In this document: positions 1-7,117 of the stretch, in pieces
How positions within the stretch are numbered: position 1 is the first letter of the stretch
How the letters are laid out: each line of letters begins with the position of its first letter
Virus record (IMG/VR): IMGVR_UViG_3300030333_004311
Span: 1 to 24,563 of that record
Source: a virus
Reading direction: 5' to 3' (one strand)
Length of the DNA: 24,563 bases
Notes under the pieces: model-generated
Seen by the model: the letters and a program-made list of their open reading frames with translations, nothing else
What the model was told of the DNA's origin: nothing
Databases searched by the model: none
Program-made: the position numbers and the translations under genes

Positions 1-1521
1 GCTCCACTCGCTGATGCCATACGTGCGGTGCCGGGAATAGCAGAAGCGGGCGAAGCAATAGCGCAGCGAATCGAATACTCAAGTGCTGTTGAAGCAGATA
101 GTATTGCATTGAAACATCTTTCACCATCGAGGATTGATGATGTGCGTTCTTACCAATGGGTAGCACCTCACATGTTCAGCGCAGGTGGGCAGAATAGAAT
201 CCTGATTGCTGACGGTATGGGATTAGGGAAATCGTTACAGGCTATCCTTTGTGTTCTCAATGGGAGATTCAGTAGAACTCTCATTGTGTGCCCTTCAGTA
301 GTGAAGGTGAACTGGTCTAATGAGATAGAGAAATGGACAGACAAGACATGGAGTATCATTAATGGACAGAGTGGTGAGTATGAGGTGGAGGATTTCACCA
401 TCATCAATTACGACATTCTATACCACCGCTCATCACAGTTGATACAAGACAGATACGATTGCATCATCTTCGACGAATGCCATGCGTTGAAGAATCCGAA
501 AAGCAAGAGAAGCATTGCGGCAGAACAGATAGTCGCAGAAGGATGTATAGGAGGATTGATTCATCTATCAGGGACACCTATACTCAACCGGCCTATCGAA
601 GCCTATCCTATATTGAAAATGTTGAAGCCTGAGACTTTCGCTAACAAGTTCTTGTTCGGTAAGAAATACTGCGCGGCTGTGAATAATGGATACGGTTGGG
701 ATTTCAATGGGGCGAGTAACATCGAGCACAGTAGCGACGGGCAGACTCTCCCTCTTATGAAACTCCTGATGGATGTCATGCTTCGCAGGACGATGGATGA
801 CGAACGACTGAGTGAGCAGATGCCTTCTCTTATCCAGAACATCATACAGATAGAACTCGACTCTGTTGAGCGCACGAAATATGATTCACTATTCAATTCA
901 TTGATGGACGAATGGGACCATTATCGTGTGAATGAAGGCACAATGCCACAAGGCTTTGTGCTTAATATGATGACCGAACTACGTCACATGGCAGGTCGTT
1001 GTAAAGTCCGTGCTGCCCTTGAATGGGCAAGGGACTATCACGCTATCACCGGCAAGTCTCTCATCATCTTCGCCCATCATATCGATGTGCTTCAAGCACT
1101 TGGTCAAGGCATTGGGGCAGAGCATGGTTATATCGATGGGCAGACGACGGACAAGCATCGACAACGCATCATCAAAGAGTTCCAAAATGGTGACTATCCT
1201 TTCCTCATAGCGTCAACCACTGCAATGAAGGAAGGAGTGAATCTCGACAAAGCAGATACTACATTGTTCGTCGAACGTCAATGGGTACCCGCTTGGGAAC
1301 AGCAAGCAGCGGCGCGTGTTCGTAGAATGACTCAGCAATCAGAGATATGTCAGCAGGTAATTATCAGCGCGCAGAACACCATAGACGGCCACTTCGACAA
1401 AGTGGTCGCTGGGAAAGCAGCAATAGTTGAGGCGGCATTAGATGGTAGTGAACAAATCAAACATGAAATAGCAGAGGCTCTTGCGGAGTCTTTGCGCTCA
1501 GGGGAGGTAGTGATACAATGA
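1..1521 (+). CDS. SNF2-family (superfamily 2) DNA helicase/translocase, 5' end outside window
   Basis: The frame is open from base 1, so the N-terminus is cut off by the window; the first possible internal start is GTG at 28. Counting from that GTG, the helicase motifs appear in order: motif I ADGMGLGKS (about 61-69), a DECH motif II (149-152), SGTP motif III (181-184), and a C-terminal lobe with a DGQT block, an EGVNL motif V and a QQAAARVRR motif VI. This is the core of SMARCAL1/HepA-like SNF2 ATPases, which translocate on or anneal DNA. Both RecA-like lobes look intact, so the enzyme is probably active. In a virus it could serve fork remodelling, recombination or transcription; the sequence does not decide. 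It overlaps the next gene by ATGA. Family call firm, role inferred. Confidence 0.9.
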   Translation, partial: APLADAIRAVPGIAEAGEAIAQRIEYSSAVEADSIALKHLSPSRIDDVRSYQWVAPHMFSAGGQNRILIADGMGLGKSLQAILCVLNGRFSRTLIVCPSVVKVNWSNEIEKWTDKTWSIINGQSGEYEVEDFTIINYDILYHRSSQLIQDRYDCIIFDECHALKNPKSKRSIAAEQIVAEGCIGGLIHLSGTPILNRPIEAYPILKMLKPETFANKFLFGKKYCAAVNNGYGWDFNGASNIEHSSDGQTLPLMKLLMDVMLRRTMDDERLSEQMPSLIQNIIQIELDSVERTKYDSLFNSLMDEWDHYRVNEGTMPQGFVLNMMTELRHMAGRCKVRAALEWARDYHAITGKSLIIFAHHIDVLQALGQGIGAEHGYIDGQTTDKHRQRIIKEFQNGDYPFLIASTTAMKEGVNLDKADTTLFVERQWVPAWEQQAAARVRRMTQQSEICQQVIISAQNTIDGHFDKVVAGKAAIVEAALDGSEQIKHEIAEALAESLRSGEVVIQ

Positions 1522-2117
1522 AGATAGAAGGAGAATGGACAATAGGAGATGCACGGCTGTTGAAAGAAATATCAAAGGCCGTGAAGAAGAGAGAGGAGAT
1601 AGGTGTAGACCTTAGTATAGACAACAAAGGCTTACCTGACCTCTTAGTAATGAATATGAACACTGGGCATTCAGTGAGGGTGAAAGGTGATGTTTTACGA
1701 AAGGCTGACCACACTCAACGAATTCGCCATAAGCGACCACCGAAGGTAGTAGAAGCATTACTCATGGAGGTATTAGAGTATTCACTGGAGGGTAAAGATG
1801 CCGCAGTGAAGCAGAAGTTCTGGAAAGACCTACGAGAATGGCTTGCGCAAGCCAAGGTGGGTGAAATCTGGAAGAAGTGGGAAAGGAAACACGAACAACG
1901 AATCAAAGCGATTGAGTCAATGCTCGACGAACATCTCGAACAGACTCTCACGAAGTGCACTGGTCAGACTTTCATCAAGTCTGAAATCGTGTCACAAGAA
2001 CAGCGCGCTGTTTTAGAGCGTGTACCCAACCTCTTCGCAGAGGTTGAAGGCTGGGACGAGCCTGAAATCGTCGAACAAATGGAGGAAGAATATGAACCCG
2101 ACCAAACGATTGAATGA
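1518..2117 (+). CDS. Hypothetical protein, charged and helical, 199 aa
   Basis: It starts at the ATG that overlaps the SNF2 stop (ATGA), so it is probably translated by coupling with the helicase. I do not recognise the family. The middle (about residues 75-150) is rich in Lys, Glu and Trp and looks helical or coiled-coil. The tail is strongly acidic (EMEEEYEPDQ). There is no signal peptide, membrane segment or cysteine cluster. Its position suggests a partner of the helicase, but that is only context. Confidence 0.75.
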   Translation: MKIEGEWTIGDARLLKEISKAVKKREEIGVDLSIDNKGLPDLLVMNMNTGHSVRVKGDVLRKADHTQRIRHKRPPKVVEALLMEVLEYSLEGKDAAVKQKFWKDLREWLAQAKVGEIWKKWERKHEQRIKAIESMLDEHLEQTLTKCTGQTFIKSEIVSQEQRAVLERVPNLFAEVEGWDEPEIVEQMEEEYEPDQTIE

Positions 2118-2379
2118 ACTGGAGAAAGAAGTCATGGATATTACTATCCGTGCACATGAACTGGAAACTGAACGAAATGGACTATTAAAAATGCAAGACT
2201 GTTGGGGTAGTGGGCACTACTGGGAGATACTTGATGTAGTTGCCGACTTCACAACGACATCAGAGGTAGCAATTACATGTCAAATATGTGGTTGTGAGTC
2301 TCGATTGATACAAACTGCGCAGAATGTCTTCGGCCCACAAAGTATCCCTTTGGGGGAAATGGTGAGTGAGGAAGAATGA
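2092..2379 (+). CDS. Hypothetical protein with N-terminal coiled coil and CxxC, 95 aa
   Basis: The start is the ATG at 2092, preceded by a good ribosome-binding site (GGAGGAAG) lying inside the end of the previous gene; the longer open frame starting at 2020 is less likely. The first 35 residues form a charged heptad-like helix (MNPTKRLNELEKEVMD onward). A later CQICGC, with an earlier Cys and His (CWGSGH), may bind zinc. Overlaps its upstream neighbour by 26 bases and its downstream neighbour by 4. Function unknown. Confidence 0.7.
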   Translation: MNPTKRLNELEKEVMDITIRAHELETERNGLLKMQDCWGSGHYWEILDVVADFTTTSEVAITCQICGCESRLIQTAQNVFGPQSIPLGEMVSEEE

Positions 2380-2513
2380 GTGGGTGTATTTTATGTGGTG
2401 GCACTGGTGGTAGTCATCCAGCGATTATCAATACGATTAGTACCCCTTCAGGTACTGTGTGTATGAAATGCGTGTATAGTGTTGTACAGCAAGCAGTGGA
2501 GGTGGCAGAGTGA
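2376..2513 (+). CDS. Zinc-ribbon microprotein, 45 aa
   Basis: Begins with an ATGA overlap on the previous stop. It has two CxxC pairs, CILC (residues 4-7) and CMKC (29-32), spaced as in a rubredoxin-like zinc ribbon. The last residues (VEVAE) are written by the GGTG ribosome-binding motif of the next gene. No catalytic feature is visible; likely a protein- or nucleic-acid-binding knuckle. Confidence 0.7.
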   Translation: MSGCILCGGTGGSHPAIINTISTPSGTVCMKCVYSVVQQAVEVAE

Positions 2514-2602
2514 TTGAGGCGACAATATGGGTTTGTCCCAAATGTGATGACTTTCGCTTCCGTCTTTGGGAATGCGATTGTGTAGAGGTGGCCGTAGCAT
2601 GA
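2510..2602 (+). CDS. Zinc-knuckle microprotein, 30 aa
   Basis: GTG start inside a GTGA overlap. Cysteines form CPKC (residues 9-12) and CDC (22-24), enough for one zinc site. Very short, so its reality rests on the unbroken chain of 4-base overlaps on both sides and the cysteine pattern. Confidence 0.55.
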   Translation: MIEATIWVCPKCDDFRFRLWECDCVEVAVA

Positions 2603-2703
2603 CAGAATGTGAGTGTAACGGAAAGCAATATCCATTGAAAGAAACAGGGTACTGGTTATGCATCGAATGTGGCGTACAATCCCCAATGGAGGGAGAGAAA
2701 TGA
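2599..2703 (+). CDS. Zinc-knuckle microprotein, 34 aa
   Basis: ATGA overlap with the preceding gene. It carries CEC (residues 4-6) and CIEC (21-24), with the spacing of a small zinc ribbon. It ends in the GGAGG-containing stretch that serves as ribosome-binding site for the gene at 2700. Confidence 0.6.
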   Translation: MTECECNGKQYPLKETGYWLCIECGVQSPMEGEK

Positions 2704-3224
2704 ACATCTTCGTACTTGATACCGACCCTCATGCTGCTGCACGAATGATGTGTGACAAACACATCCCGAAGATGCTTATTGAGTCTGCACAGATGATGGC
2801 ATCAGCACTACGACGCCATGGTTTAGGCGATGAAGACCTTCCTCTCACAAGGAGGGGTACGCCGTACAAAGGAGGATATCCACACCACCCTTGTACAAGG
2901 TGGGCAGGCGATTCATATGAGAACTTCATGTGGTTGTATCAACACGCAGAATCATTAGCACGAGAGTACACCAAAAGATTCGGTAAAAGGCACCGTACAC
3001 GTCGAGCCATTCGTGAAATGCATCAGACCTTCGACAAGCACTTTACCACTTTTGATTTCCCTGAAGATGGCCTCACACCATTCGCACTGGCTATGCCTGA
3101 CGAGTACCAGAATCAAGACCCTGTGAAGGCATACCGTGATTACTACAAGGCTGACAAGTCCTACTTCGCTAAGTGGGACAAGGGGACACCTGCTCCTAAC
3201 TGGTGGCAAGGGGTGACAGCATGA
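2700..3224 (+). CDS. Conserved phage-type protein of unknown function, 174 aa
   Basis: The chosen start is the ATG at 2700 (MNIFVLDTDP), which overlaps the previous stop and follows GGAGGGAG; a longer frame from 2658 only runs through the upstream gene. The pattern MNIFVLD-DP, DKH-KMLIESAQM, HPC-RWA and LTPFALAMPDEY resembles, from memory, a family common in marine phages that usually stays annotated as hypothetical. Several conserved His, Asp and Cys residues suggest an enzyme, but I cannot name a reaction. No signal or membrane segment. It ends in GVTA, encoded by the next gene's ribosome-binding motif. Confidence 0.85.
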   Translation: MNIFVLDTDPHAAARMMCDKHIPKMLIESAQMMASALRRHGLGDEDLPLTRRGTPYKGGYPHHPCTRWAGDSYENFMWLYQHAESLAREYTKRFGKRHRTRRAIREMHQTFDKHFTTFDFPEDGLTPFALAMPDEYQNQDPVKAYRDYYKADKSYFAKWDKGTPAPNWWQGVTA

Positions 3225-3400
3225 GTAAACCTGACATAACCGTTTATCGTTCAGAGATAGATGGTCATTGGGTGGTCGAGATAGACACACCTGAGATGCC
3301 CGAAACTAATGAAGGACCAGTCATGCGTATTTACCTAAACGGTGGACAAGTCTACAATGTTGGAGAAGATGTGGAGGTGACAGAGTGTCAACTACGATGA
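3221..3400 (+). CDS. Small conserved hypothetical protein, 59 aa
   Basis: Starts at the ATGA overlap at 3221. The sequence looks like a single small beta sheet: a WVVEIDTPE strand, then MRIYLNGGQVYNV. From memory this resembles short proteins seen in phages (an ...IDTP...R.YLN...VY pattern). No catalytic residues are evident. Confidence 0.7.
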   Translation: MSKPDITVYRSEIDGHWVVEIDTPEMPETNEGPVMRIYLNGGQVYNVGEDVEVTECQLR

Positions 3401-3543
3401 GATTCAGCAAAAAGTTGGAGGATGGGACATTCGTGAAATTGTGCTGGTATTGCGCTAATCGCAAACACATCCTCACACCAAATGGTAACAGAATGTATGC
3501 ACCGAACTGTAAGTGTGATGAGGGCGCGGAGGTGATGATGTGA
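3397..3543 (+). CDS. Zinc-binding microprotein, 48 aa
   Basis: ATGA overlap start. CWYC (residues 16-19) and CKC (38-40) bracket a basic, polar loop, as in a small zinc ribbon. It is followed by an overlapping GTG start for the next microgene. Confidence 0.6.
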   Translation: MRFSKKLEDGTFVKLCWYCANRKHILTPNGNRMYAPNCKCDEGAEVMM

Positions 3544-3689
3544 AGAAATGTGACAGTTGTAAAAGAGAAATTGAGAATGGAGAAGAGTGCTGGGAAATTC
3601 ATGGATTTCATGTTTGTATCAATGATGAGTGTCTCGGTGATGTTGGGATGAGCGTACTTCGTAACATCCGAACGGTGGTGACAGCGTGA
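3540..3689 (+). CDS. Zinc-binding microprotein, 49 aa
   Basis: GTGA overlap start. CDSC (residues 4-7) is followed by a lone Cys, HGFH and C-x4-C (about 26-31), a pattern like a treble-clef or LIM-type knuckle. The C-terminal TVVTA is produced by the GGTGACAGC motif that precedes the next start. Confidence 0.6.
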   Translation: MKKCDSCKREIENGEECWEIHGFHVCINDECLGDVGMSVLRNIRTVVTA

Positions 3690-3943
3690 AAGTGGAAATG
3701 GTACCAATAGATGGAATGATGATTAGAGCATTAGTTGTTGATGGGAATGATGAGTATCAGAACTGTGAGAATTGCGGCAATCGCTGTTATAATCACCCTG
3801 ACCTCGCCAAAGAGGATAAGGACTGGTGCCTCAATTGTAATGATGCTGAACTACAATCCAAGATGAGTGATACAGAGATGGCCTTGTGGACTATTCAACA
3901 AATGGACGCTGGGAAGATTGTAATTGTGGTGAGAGAATCATGA
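3686..3943 (+). CDS. Zinc-ribbon protein, 85 aa
   Basis: GTG start in a GTGA overlap, preceded by GGTGGTGACAGC. A beta-rich N-terminus is followed by CENCGNRC (about residues 28-35) and CLNC (about 51-54), a typical four-Cys ribbon with one extra Cys. The C-terminal third is helical, then ends in a hydrophobic strand (KIVIVV). Likely a small adaptor or nucleic-acid-binding protein; function unknown. Confidence 0.7.
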   Translation: MKVEMVPIDGMMIRALVVDGNDEYQNCENCGNRCYNHPDLAKEDKDWCLNCNDAELQSKMSDTEMALWTIQQMDAGKIVIVVRES

Positions 3944-4038
3944 GTAGTTGCAGGCATGAAAAAACTACAACCCATCTTTTCACTGGTATGATATGGTGCT
4001 CTGATTGTGGATTGACGTTAGGGGGTGAAGAGGAATGA
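3940..4038 (+). CDS. Zinc-knuckle microprotein, 32 aa
   Basis: ATGA overlap start. The ligand set Cys4/His6 with His12 and CSDC (20-23) would make a C-H/C-C zinc site. Short, but flanked by two perfect 4-base overlaps. Confidence 0.55.
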   Translation: MSSCRHEKTTTHLFTGMIWCSDCGLTLGGEEE

Positions 4039-4280
4039 GTCTCATGTACCATCGTGTCACTATCCCATTCGAAGATATAGACCACGCACTTGGTCTATAT
4101 AAGAATCTACAAAAAAGAGGAGTGAGTTTCGATATAGGTTTCGGCCCAGAAGGTATGGATTGGGAACTTGATTGGTCCATTAAGGGATATTATACCGCGC
4201 AAGATATCCTCCTCGAACTTGAGGACTTAGGTATAGACTACACTGTCACACTTGAACGGGGGAGGAAGGAAGATGAATAA
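4035..4280 (+). CDS. Hypothetical protein, 81 aa
   Basis: ATGA overlap start. It reads as an alternating alpha/beta domain: a helix at residues 12-27 (FEDIDHALGLYKNLQK), a strand with FDIGFGPEGMDWEL, then a second helix ending in GIDYTV. The shape recalls small ferredoxin-like folds, but no family is recognised. No cysteines, unlike most of its neighbours. Confidence 0.7.
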   Translation: MSLMYHRVTIPFEDIDHALGLYKNLQKRGVSFDIGFGPEGMDWELDWSIKGYYTAQDILLELEDLGIDYTVTLERGRKEDE

Positions 4281-4371
4281 TTCAGTATATGTCTTTCTTC
4301 TCTGTGCTGCTACTTATGGTGGTGTTTTATTCTGGGCATGGAAAAAAGGCAGGGATGGGTTGTATAAATGA
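4273..4371 (+). CDS. Single-pass membrane microprotein, 32 aa
   Basis: Starts inside the end of the previous gene (8-base overlap ATGAATAA) after AAGGAAG. Residues 5-24 form one hydrophobic helix ending in Trp, followed by a basic tail (KKGRDGLYK), so the C-terminus should face the cytoplasm. The next gene starts at an ATGA overlap. Possible roles include a holin-like or envelope-associated peptide; nothing specific is shown. Confidence 0.6.
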   Translation: MNNSVYVFLLCAATYGGVLFWAWKKGRDGLYK

Positions 4372-4679
4372 CAGGCAATTACAAACCGTATGAGCGCAGA
4401 GTCATCAAAAGGAAAAGAACGAGCGACATGGCAAGAAAGCGCATTGATAGAATAATGTCTGATGGGAAGAAGAGAACACTGAGCGAAATCATTTCTGCAA
4501 TGTGGGATGAGCAGGGCTGGAGGACTGGTCAACATATCCCTACAAGAAGCGAATTGCGACACCATATGGCCCGCTACTCGTCCGAAAAATACGAGAGTGG
4601 TGAATTCGACATCATTACTGGGAATAGGCGTGCCAGTCGAGGTGTCTACAGCGAGAGGAAATATTGGTGTAAGACATGA
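4368..4679 (+). CDS. Basic, probable winged-helix DNA-binding protein, 103 aa
   Basis: ATGA overlap start. The first 30 residues are very basic (KRKRTSDMARKRIDR). Residues 30-75 contain TLSEIISAMWDEQGW and PTRSELRHHMARYS, which fit the helices of a winged helix-turn-helix, followed by a Gly/Arg-rich wing and a short tail. A transcription-regulator or nucleoid-type role is plausible; the family call is from pattern only. Confidence 0.65.
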   Translation: MTGNYKPYERRVIKRKRTSDMARKRIDRIMSDGKKRTLSEIISAMWDEQGWRTGQHIPTRSELRHHMARYSSEKYESGEFDIITGNRRASRGVYSERKYWCKT

Positions 4680-4801
4680 GGAAAAAGATTAGAGGTTGTT
4701 GGTGTCACGGCGGCGCTGTGACCTGTTGGGAGTGCATGAAATATTGCACCTGCTATCAGCCGAATGATAGAGAGGGGCACTTATTGGAGGGTGTTAAATG
4801 A
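4676..4801 (+). CDS. Cysteine-rich microprotein, 41 aa
   Basis: ATGA overlap start. Six cysteines in 20 residues (CWC 8-10, CWEC 17-20, CTC 24-26) with a His could hold one or two metal ions. The tail carries GGAGGGTG, which is the ribosome-binding site of the next gene. Confidence 0.65.
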   Translation: MRKKIRGCWCHGGAVTCWECMKYCTCYQPNDREGHLLEGVK

Positions 4802-5031
4802 GTTATAGAATAGGAATTGATTATTATCAAACTGAATGTGATGAGAAGAAAGAAATGAAGTGTAGAGCATGTAAGGCAGTTATGGATGTAAGTCGTGGAG
4901 TCATGACAAGAACTGGTCCCTATCATCCTAAATCGAAAATGGATACTTTCAGTTGTCCTAACAACGGACTGCCATGGCACGATAAGAAGGTGAAGAAAAT
5001 CGTGCGTAAAGTCAGAGATGCATTTTGGTGA
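4798..5031 (+). CDS. Zinc-finger-like protein, 77 aa
   Basis: ATGA overlap start. CRAC (residues 22-25) is followed by a positively charged stretch and SCPNNGLPWH, where one Cys and a His complete a possible site. It ends with a basic helix (KKVKKIVRKVRDAFW), suited to nucleic-acid contact. The AT-rich base composition seen from here on begins in this gene. Confidence 0.7.
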   Translation: MSYRIGIDYYQTECDEKKEMKCRACKAVMDVSRGVMTRTGPYHPKSKMDTFSCPNNGLPWHDKKVKKIVRKVRDAFW

Positions 5032-5255
5032 GTAAAATGAGGACAGAAGAAGAAATCATCAACAAGATGTTTGAGGCCGAAAAGGTCATGCGACATTGGG
5101 AAAAAGAGTTGCGTATGCTTACTGCTACTCACGGATTAGATAAAGCGAAGAATCGTAAAGACTTCATGGAGGCTGTAAGAAACTACAACGCTTTACGTGG
5201 AGTTGTAAAGACATGCCATTACATGTTAGGGAATCAGGAGTGTCCATTAATATGA
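5028..5255 (+). CDS. Hypothetical helical protein, 75 aa
   Basis: The start is taken as the GTG at 5028 in a GTGA overlap; ATG 5037 is an alternative. The protein is almost entirely helical and charged (TEEEIINKMFEAEKVMRHWEKE), probably a coiled-coil hairpin. No metal or catalytic motif. Confidence 0.65.
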   Translation: MSKMRTEEEIINKMFEAEKVMRHWEKELRMLTATHGLDKAKNRKDFMEAVRNYNALRGVVKTCHYMLGNQECPLI

Positions 5256-5476
5256 GACATACAGTAAGTCATCGTTGCGAAATGTGTGATGGGGTTAGAA
5301 GCAGCCAAAAAAAGAGTCGAAGAGTAAAGAATACTTGGTTCATGTGTTCAGAGTGTATGAATAGTACACCACCAGATGAATACAGATGTAACGGTAAAAC
5401 CGTAAATAAACAAAGATGTAAGAGATGGATATTAGGAAGAAACCACAAGTATTGTTCTATACATGAGGAAAAATAA
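5252..5476 (+). CDS. Cys/His-rich zinc-finger protein, 74 aa
   Basis: Start at the ATGA overlap at 5252 (MRHTVSHRC); the longer frame beginning at 5213 lies within the upstream gene. It contains two modules: CEMC with CSEC (a ribbon), then C-x9-C, a later Cys and a final His (YRCNG, QRCKRW, YCSIH), which resembles a short treble clef. It is highly basic. This is the last gene of the continuous zinc-microprotein train. Confidence 0.7.
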   Translation: MRHTVSHRCEMCDGVRSSQKKSRRVKNTWFMCSECMNSTPPDEYRCNGKTVNKQRCKRWILGRNHKYCSIHEEK

Positions 5477-5619
5477 TGTTAGGTGCAATTATATTTGTAA
5501 TGTGTTTTGGTTTCTCTTATTTCATCATACCACTTTCTGTTTGGTGGTCTAAAAAAACAGAGCAAAAAAATATTCAACAGTTATGGAGAGAAAGAAATGA
5601 AATGGATAGAATTCAGTAG
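5476..5619 (+). CDS. Single-pass membrane microprotein, 47 aa
   Basis: Stop and start share one base (TAATG). Residues 2-23 form a hydrophobic helix ending in WW, followed by a charged cytoplasmic tail. The tail overlaps the ligase start by 23 bases and supplies its ribosome-binding site. Function unknown. Confidence 0.6.
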   Translation: MLGAIIFVMCFGFSYFIIPLSVWWSKKTEQKNIQQLWRERNEMDRIQ

Positions 5620-7114
5620 ATTAAACCAAGCGATAGAAGGACTAACACCAACAAGAACAATCAGATTATTATCCAAAGATTACCCTGAAGAGTATCTTTC
5701 ATTTATTCAAATATTAGCATTAGAATTACCACCTAATAATTTGGCAAGTAAGAAAGCCATGAAGTGGATAACTAACGCTTTAGAAGTGTTTGATGATGAA
5801 GTAGAGTCCGCTATTTACATTCACGGTGATATAGGGGAAGCAATGTATCATTTTACTGAAGATGCTGATGATTCTGATTTTAGCCTTGAGAGAGTTATAG
5901 AATTCCTATCTATGGATTGTAGTAAAAGTGATGGGCAATCATTTGAAGTATTCAGAAACGCTTTCTCTGCTATGTCTGCATTAGAAAAGAAATGGTTTCT
6001 TAGGTATTGGTTGAGGACGCCAAGAAATGGAATTAATGCTGGATTGGTACAAAAACTACTAGCGAAGGTTTACGACAAGAAGTTAGTCGAAATCAAGAAG
6101 CATCATCAATTACATTCACTTTCAGATATCGCCCTCTATTATGGCTCAGGAAGAGAACCTCCCAACGATTTGACAGTGGGTAGATTCGTTGCTCCTATGT
6201 TAGCAAAGGTTGTTCCTAAAGAAAAGTGGCCTTCTCGATTTATTATTGAATACAAGTACGATGGGGCAAGATATCAAATCCACAAAGGAGATACAGTCAT
6301 CATCTTCAATCGTAAGGGGAAAGTAGTTACAGAAAAATTCCCTGATATGGTAGAGTTAGTAGGCTCTTGGGATATACCTGAGTCTTTCATTATTGATACT
6401 GAAATTTATCCTGTTGAGGATGATGGACGACCAGCCCCTTTCAAGAAAATGGGAACTCGTATTCATTCTAAGAATGTGCAAGAGGCTGTTGAAAAATGCC
6501 CCGTAGAACTGGGAGTATTCGATTGTATGATGTTCAATGATGAAAATCTAATGGATTTGTCTTTTGAAGAAAGACTGAATGTAATAAATGGATTTCCAAA
6601 ATTAACGAAAAGAACCCCTCAAATGCAACATCATATATTCTACAATTTAGCAATTAACGATGGTTATGAAGGAATTATGATTAAAGATTTAGATGCTCCA
6701 TATGAAAGTGGAAAGCGTTCTACTGCTTGGGCCAAACATAAACCTCCACGATTTGAATTAGATGTAGTGGTAACCGGAGTTAGATACGGAGAAGGAAAAA
6801 GAGCAACGGTGTTTAGTTCATACGATATTGCTGTTAAAGATAAAAATGATTTTATTTCTATTGGAAGTATAGGTACAGGTTTTTCAGAAATAGATTTAAT
6901 TTATCTAACTAATGAAGCAAAGAAGATAATTCTCTCAGTTGAAAATGGGACTCACAATCTTTCCCCAAGAATAGTCTTAGAAGTGACTTGTGATTTGATA
7001 ACCACTGACAGTGAAGGTAACTTAGGATTAAGGTTCCCAAGACTTCTCAGAATAAGACATGATAAACCTGTATCGGATATTAACACAATAGAAGATATTC
7101 AAAGTATGGTGTAG
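5597..7114 (+). CDS. lig: ATP-dependent DNA ligase, 505 aa
   Basis: Seals nicks by lysine adenylation. The start is ATG 5597 (MKWIEFSRLN) after GGAGAGAAAG; upstream frame to 5507 belongs to the membrane microgene. Residues 1-190 form the helical DNA-binding domain typical of archaeal and eukaryotic ligase I. The nucleotidyltransferase core follows: motif I EYKYDGAR with the adenylated Lys220, motif III-like FIIDTEIY (Glu269), VFDCMMFN, motif IV YEGIMIKD (357-364) and motif V WAKHKP (378-383). The last 100 residues fit an OB fold. The length is a little short of cellular archaeal ligases (about 550-600). It opens the replication block, so it likely joins viral Okazaki fragments. Confidence 0.95.
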   Translation: MKWIEFSRLNQAIEGLTPTRTIRLLSKDYPEEYLSFIQILALELPPNNLASKKAMKWITNALEVFDDEVESAIYIHGDIGEAMYHFTEDADDSDFSLERVIEFLSMDCSKSDGQSFEVFRNAFSAMSALEKKWFLRYWLRTPRNGINAGLVQKLLAKVYDKKLVEIKKHHQLHSLSDIALYYGSGREPPNDLTVGRFVAPMLAKVVPKEKWPSRFIIEYKYDGARYQIHKGDTVIIFNRKGKVVTEKFPDMVELVGSWDIPESFIIDTEIYPVEDDGRPAPFKKMGTRIHSKNVQEAVEKCPVELGVFDCMMFNDENLMDLSFEERLNVINGFPKLTKRTPQMQHHIFYNLAINDGYEGIMIKDLDAPYESGKRSTAWAKHKPPRFELDVVVTGVRYGEGKRATVFSSYDIAVKDKNDFISIGSIGTGFSEIDLIYLTNEAKKIILSVENGTHNLSPRIVLEVTCDLITTDSEGNLGLRFPRLLRIRHDKPVSDINTIEDIQSMV

Positions 7115-7117
7115 AAA

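Noticed and set aside
2414-2762. Overlapping minus-strand open frames of 63-104 residues across the microgenes
   Set aside because: They are antisense to a continuous chain of overlapping plus-strand starts and stops, and their translations show no domain.
4507-4692. 61-residue plus-strand frame inside the winged-helix-like gene
   Set aside because: It lacks a ribosome-binding site and lies within a gene joined to both neighbours by 4-base overlaps.
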